From positions 26,154 to 36,516 of the forward strand of contig BEXV01001717.1 in NCBI GenBank assembly GCA_003118195.1: a stretch of DNA of 10,363 nucleotides. Direction: 5' to 3'. How positions within the stretch are numbered: position 1 is the first letter of the stretch; each line of letters starts with the position of its first letter. This stretch comes from Hemicentrotus pulcherrimus (taxonomy: Eukaryota; Echinodermata; Echinoidea; Camarodonta; Strongylocentrotidae). The notes beneath the pieces were generated by a model. It was not told the origin of the DNA and searched no databases. It was given only the letters and a program-made list of their open reading frames with translations. A program made the translations under genes and the position numbers. Shown one piece after another: positions 7,209-10,363 of this stretch.

Positions 7209-8474
7209 GAGAACTTGTTTGTATCAAAATTGGGAAAGACCATAGTACATTCTTCATCATCATCGACACAAGTCGTAGCGATGTTAAGTAAATCATTAAA
7301 AATCATGTTTCCCTTGTTAATAAAATCCCTCAGGATTTTTATTTTTTGTTAATTAAAAGTAGTGATGATTCCTTCAACCCTTGAAATGCTTAGCATATAA
7401 TGTTAATCATTCCATTCATGTCTACAACCTGTACCATACTTAGAACATAGCCTTGTACTAAAGTAAACTAAAGAACCTCATGTCACTCAAATGTGACTCG
7501 CTTGAGGCAACACCAAGGTCTGAAAATAATTGAGCTTATTGTTCTATCCATTTATACTGTTACAGAGCTCTATAGTATTAGTAACATGTACATGTAACAA
7601 TGTGAACCTTATTTGAGCGTACCAGCATATCAAAGTTTTTTTAATGAGTACCTCAACAAAACGCACATACCGGTACATGGAAAAATGTGGTGGAAAAAAA
7701 CCCATATTGAAGGCTCTTTGTTACATGCATCATTCCAGGCTCAGTGTCTCTGTGATAATAAAATATTAACTACAAAGCCATAAAAGCACCTGTCATTACA
7801 TCTGTAAATTTATATACCAATTTCAAAGTAGCAAAAGAGAACAATAGCATGTTTGTATGTGTTATTTATTCATCCAAATTATGGATTTTTAAAAAGCTTC
7901 AAGATGCATTAAGGCACATAGCATTTGTATCAATCTATTCAATATGAAATGTTTTGCTCGTATAATGTATTTTATGAATCTTTGTTTAAACAAAAAATGT
8001 GACAGCAGTTTAAAAAGGGTCTTGCCGTCACATACTTACTATAAAAAGTGCAAAAGACTAGGGGACTCTAGACACACGAGTAGAATATTTTCTGAATAGC
8101 ACAATTCAGTTACTTTGTGCTCAATGAAAAAATGTGGTACATACATGTACATATAGCCTTTTATCATTGACGTAAAATGACTCTATGTGGTATGACGCTT
8201 AAAAAGCAAAAAGGAAGATAGCATCCAGTATTCATATAAGGACAGACAAACTATCCATACTATCCAACCTTGAATGTGTCATATGAGAGTCTGGTCAATG
8301 AGACTAAGGAGGCCTACGGGAACATGTGCAAGAGAATTGCCTGTAGGTCAGTAAAAAATTAGCTTTTATTCGAGAGAAGGACGAAAGGGATTGTCTGCCA
8401 AACGCGCGGACAATACTCATCATGAAGCATTCGTTGCAGCTGAAGGCATAATCAATCATTACTAATCAGGCTCA

Positions 8475-8716
8475 TTATGGATGGATGTTGTAGGGCAATG
8501 CCAACTCAATGCTAGCCAGCGCTCTGAGACAGTGTCAATGCAATGCTGGAGGCTTTTGACAGTATTGCATAATGAAAATGACCTGACTTTACATGAACTT
8601 TAAATAGTATCTGTATTATGGATTGAAATCTGTCAAATGTTAGCCAGCATTCCGTCAATGCAATTTGAAGGTTTTGATCGTAATGATGTGCATAATTAAA
8701 ACATCATGAGGCTGAC
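8475..8716. repeat. Two diverged tandem copies of a ~125 bp unit
   Basis: The sequence aatgctagccagc (8508-8520), gtcaatgcaat (8534-8544), a ggcttttga block and a tgcataat block, ending in a ctgact motif, recurs in the same order as aatgttagccagc (8636-8648), gtcaatgcaat (8654-8664), ggttttgat, tgcataat and gctgact. Both copies also start near a tattatgga/cattatgga motif. The offset falls from about 128 to 120 bp because of a small deletion in the second copy. It is an old local duplication with no coding content that I can see. Confidence 0.65.
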
Positions 8717-9251
8717 TATATATACAATTATACATATATATGCATTTAAATATTTATGTGTTCAGAAGGGTTGGGCACTTATATTATTTCTATTATTTAT
8801 TTGGCAAAAACAAACTCAAGAAAACATTGAGTACTAAAAACAGCATAACTTATTCTGAACAACTCCAGACAATTCTGAATCATAACAGATACCAATTTGT
8901 TTATTTCTTATCAACTGTCAAATAAAGACAAATAGATCAATTTCAGTATGAAACCAAAATATGTTTATATCCTTAATTAAACAAAATCTCAAGAGTGTAC
9001 AGTTTTATTATCTGCTTTCTAATTAATTACTTCTCCTTTCTAATTAACTGCAATATAAATGTCACTTCATTTTATCGCCAACCGAAACAAGATATTTGCA
9101 CGAACAAGCAAAGACCACGAAGAATCCGATCTCATTAATCAAACTGATGAGCCAGGAGGAAAAGAATCTAACATTATGCATTGAACACAATCACAAGATT
9201 CATGTTTTAGCCCATAGCAATACAGTGCCTCCTTTTAGTGATGGTTTTGCA

Positions 9252-9419
9252 ATATCTTTTGATCTAGAAAGCTCTAAATTGCACATTATACATGAGCAGA
9301 CAGAGAACAAAAAAACAAAAAGTTTTGTACATAACATATCTTTTGATCTAGTATGCTCTGAATTACACATTTTACAAGAGCAAAAAGAGAAGGAAAAAAA
9401 GAATCATAATTTTGTTTGT
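9252..9419 (+). repeat. Two tandem copies of an 84 bp unit within a 128-codon open frame
   Basis: atatcttttgatctag occurs at 9252-9267 and again at 9336-9351, exactly 84 bp apart, and the following ~45 bp also match well (gctct at 9271 and 9355, then aaatt/gaatt, cacatt, gagca, agagaa). Because 84 is a multiple of three, the plus-strand frame stays open from 9048 to 9431 and shows two 28-residue units starting ISFDLESSKLHII and ISFDLVCSELHIL, each ending in a charged Lys/Glu-rich stretch. The first in-frame ATG is at 9147. I do not recognise the protein; inside an intron of the opposite strand it may be a transposon remnant or chance. Confidence 0.6.
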
Positions 9420-9954
9420 ATGTATTTCTAATGCAGTACGTAATGCTGATCCCGAAGAATAATTTGATTGAAACTAATCATTAAAGTCTCTAAATTAGCA
9501 ACGCAGAGTAACATATAAAATGTAAGAAAAATATGAACCCTTATGGGTTAACTCTTTCAGTGTCAAAATGCAGCTTTCAACTTAAGTTTATATATTGAAT
9601 CTATTATTTTTGAACAAAGATAAACATGCCTTTCCTTCTTAAATTCACACAGGTTAAGATATGATGCAGTAAACTGCAAATGAACGGCAACTGTAATAGC
9701 TCTGTGTAATAAGATAAAGAAATGTGAACCATGCTAAACTTAACATCATCATAAAAATATATAAATTTATATCAAAACGTGGCATATCCTAATGAAGCTC
9801 AAATATGATTGGAAGCATGTTACTGTGATGTAAACATAATTATGTTTTTAATTTGTCTAAAACCATACACAATATTATACAATAAAGTGTAGAAAAGTCT
9901 ACAATTCACTTCTTTTGAATGGCGCTAATGAGATTGTAATTCAAGTGGACTTAC

Positions 9955-10059
9955 CTGTCCATGCTTTTCTGAGATGTTCACGAGAAGGATCTTCTCTGGA
10001 GTTGTTTCATCTGTGAGCCATAACTCTGAGAGCTGTTCAGTGATTGGCAATTTAGGTTT
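9955..10059 (-). CDS. PACS: PACS family sorting protein, C-terminal region, exon 1 of 6 in window
   Basis: This 105 bp exon is exactly 35 codons, phase 0 at both ends, between a tttacag acceptor and a gtaagt donor. It reads KPKLPITEQLSELW, then LTDETTPEKILLVN and ISEKHGQ. The pattern of a leading helix, a short acidic 'DE..PE' stretch and then 'ILLVN....GQ' is that of the start of the conserved C-terminal region of PACS1/PACS2 (Pfam Pacs-1 family, known from family knowledge, not searched here). PACS proteins are cytosolic adaptors that recognise phosphorylated acidic clusters on cargo such as furin and steer traffic between endosomes, the trans-Golgi network and, for PACS2, the ER and mitochondria. 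The N-terminal cargo-binding region would lie upstream, beyond the window. Whether the gene is nearer PACS1 or PACS2 cannot be judged; many invertebrates have a single PACS gene. It is followed by an unusually long 5.4 kb intron. Confidence 0.9.
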
Positions 10060-10363
10060 CTGTAAAGTCAAGTAGCAGAGCTTGTAGAATTAATGGGTTT
10101 ATAATAAGAGTCTTGAAATGAAACAACTCTTGATTATCAGCTTCAACTGCCACTCTTTACCTGCAATATGCTTGCCCTTAAAGGTAAAGACCAGTATTGG
10201 AAATGCCCCAATTTCAAAAAATGAAATGGAAGCTCTCATTACCAATCATTTGAAAGAATATGTTTTGACTAATACATGATGATAAAAAATTTGCCGGGAA
10301 ACCGCCTACTAATTCATATATTTGGTAAATTTGTTTCTCTCATGGTCTGTGAGAGATATAGGG
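10060..10363 (-). other. PACS intron upstream of exon 1 (5' end outside window)
   Basis: The AG acceptor is at 10061-10060 on the minus strand. The intron continues past the window edge. It contains the start of a possible TTAA-type repeat at 10182. A gcaggtaaag donor-like motif on the minus strand near 10160 has no acceptor-bounded PACS-like coding sequence upstream. Confidence 0.75.
10182..10363. mobile_element. Possible end of a second TTAA-flanked repeat, cut by the window
   Basis: After ccc-TTAA (10178-10181) the sequence aggtaaagaccagtattgg starts abruptly. AGG-type ends next to TTAA are common on short non-autonomous elements in invertebrate genomes, and the texture changes here to GC-richer, repeat-like sequence. 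The other end is not in the window, so this is a suggestion only. Confidence 0.3.

Larger units (their letters stand above)
4544..9954 (-). other. 5.4 kb PACS intron between exons 1 and 2
   Basis: This 5411 bp intron has GT at 9954-9953 and AG at 4545-4544 on the minus strand. It is by far the longest in the window (the others are 334 to 1144 bp) and has collected most of the repeats: a LINE-like tail, a CpG-dense patch, a GA tract, a SINE and two tandem duplications. The stretches 5810-6930, 7210-8470, 8720-9050 and 9430-9950 are AT-rich with no exon, RNA gene or element I can identify. Confidence 0.85.

Noticed and set aside
6989..7306. 105-codon minus-strand frame containing a GVLAQSVEHPPHSWEVVG stretch
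   Set aside because: It is a translation of the SINE's tRNA-related head, a common artefact in gene predictions.
10155..10180. Donor-like gcag-gtaaag on the minus strand suggesting another exon
   Set aside because: There is no PACS-like reading frame or acceptor upstream, and the sequence beside it looks like a repeat boundary.
1..10363. CRISPR arrays, bacterial operons, phage or toxin-antitoxin systems
   Set aside because: There are no regularly spaced identical repeats, no ribosome-binding-site-led gene strings and no such protein families; the spliced exons show the DNA is eukaryotic.

Overview
The window looks like nuclear DNA from an animal, most likely a marine invertebrate. It is AT-rich and sparsely coding, with spliced exons bounded by GT-AG introns, a tRNA-derived SINE, a probable LINE tail, a small TTAA-flanked MITE-like element and long GA microsatellites. 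There is no bacterial-style gene organisation. A deuterostome such as a sea urchin or related echinoderm is my guess from the overall texture, but the sequence alone does not settle the species.

The only gene I can support is an internal, C-terminal part of a phosphofurin acidic cluster sorting protein (PACS1/PACS2 family), carried entirely on the minus strand. Six exons were found by reading the minus strand, in transcript order 10059-9955, 4543-4437, 3493-3339, 2373-2263, 1118-970 and 635-584. Every junction is GT-AG. The phases chain without a break (0, 2, 1, 1, 0, then 1 out of the last exon). The 679 coding bases give 226 codons plus one base with no stop. The joined protein aligns continuously with the conserved PACS C-terminal region, so no exon seems to be missing between the first and the last. 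The gene enters upstream of 10059 and leaves downstream of 584, so both the start and the stop codon lie outside the window.

Layout from the left: 1-583 is an intron with a TA microsatellite and a foldback; 584-1118 holds two exons and a 334 bp intron; 1119-2262 is an intron with about 400 bp of GA-rich DNA and a small foldback; 2263-3493 holds two exons around an intron with a TTAA-flanked MITE-like element; 3494-4436 is an intron with a short perfect palindrome; 4437-4543 is an exon; 4544-9954 is a 5.4 kb intron with a LINE-like tail, a CpG-dense patch with a hairpin, a second GA tract, a SINE and two sets of tandem duplications; 9955-10059 is an exon; 10060-10363 is an intron with what may be the end of another TTAA-type repeat.

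I found no new multi-gene system. The points most worth a second look are in the introns: the MITE-like element, the isolated CpG-dense patch, the two tandem duplications and the homopurine tracts. Nearly all other open frames are chance or low-complexity readings (Ser/Leu or Arg/Glu strings from GA repeats) or antisense shadows of the exons.
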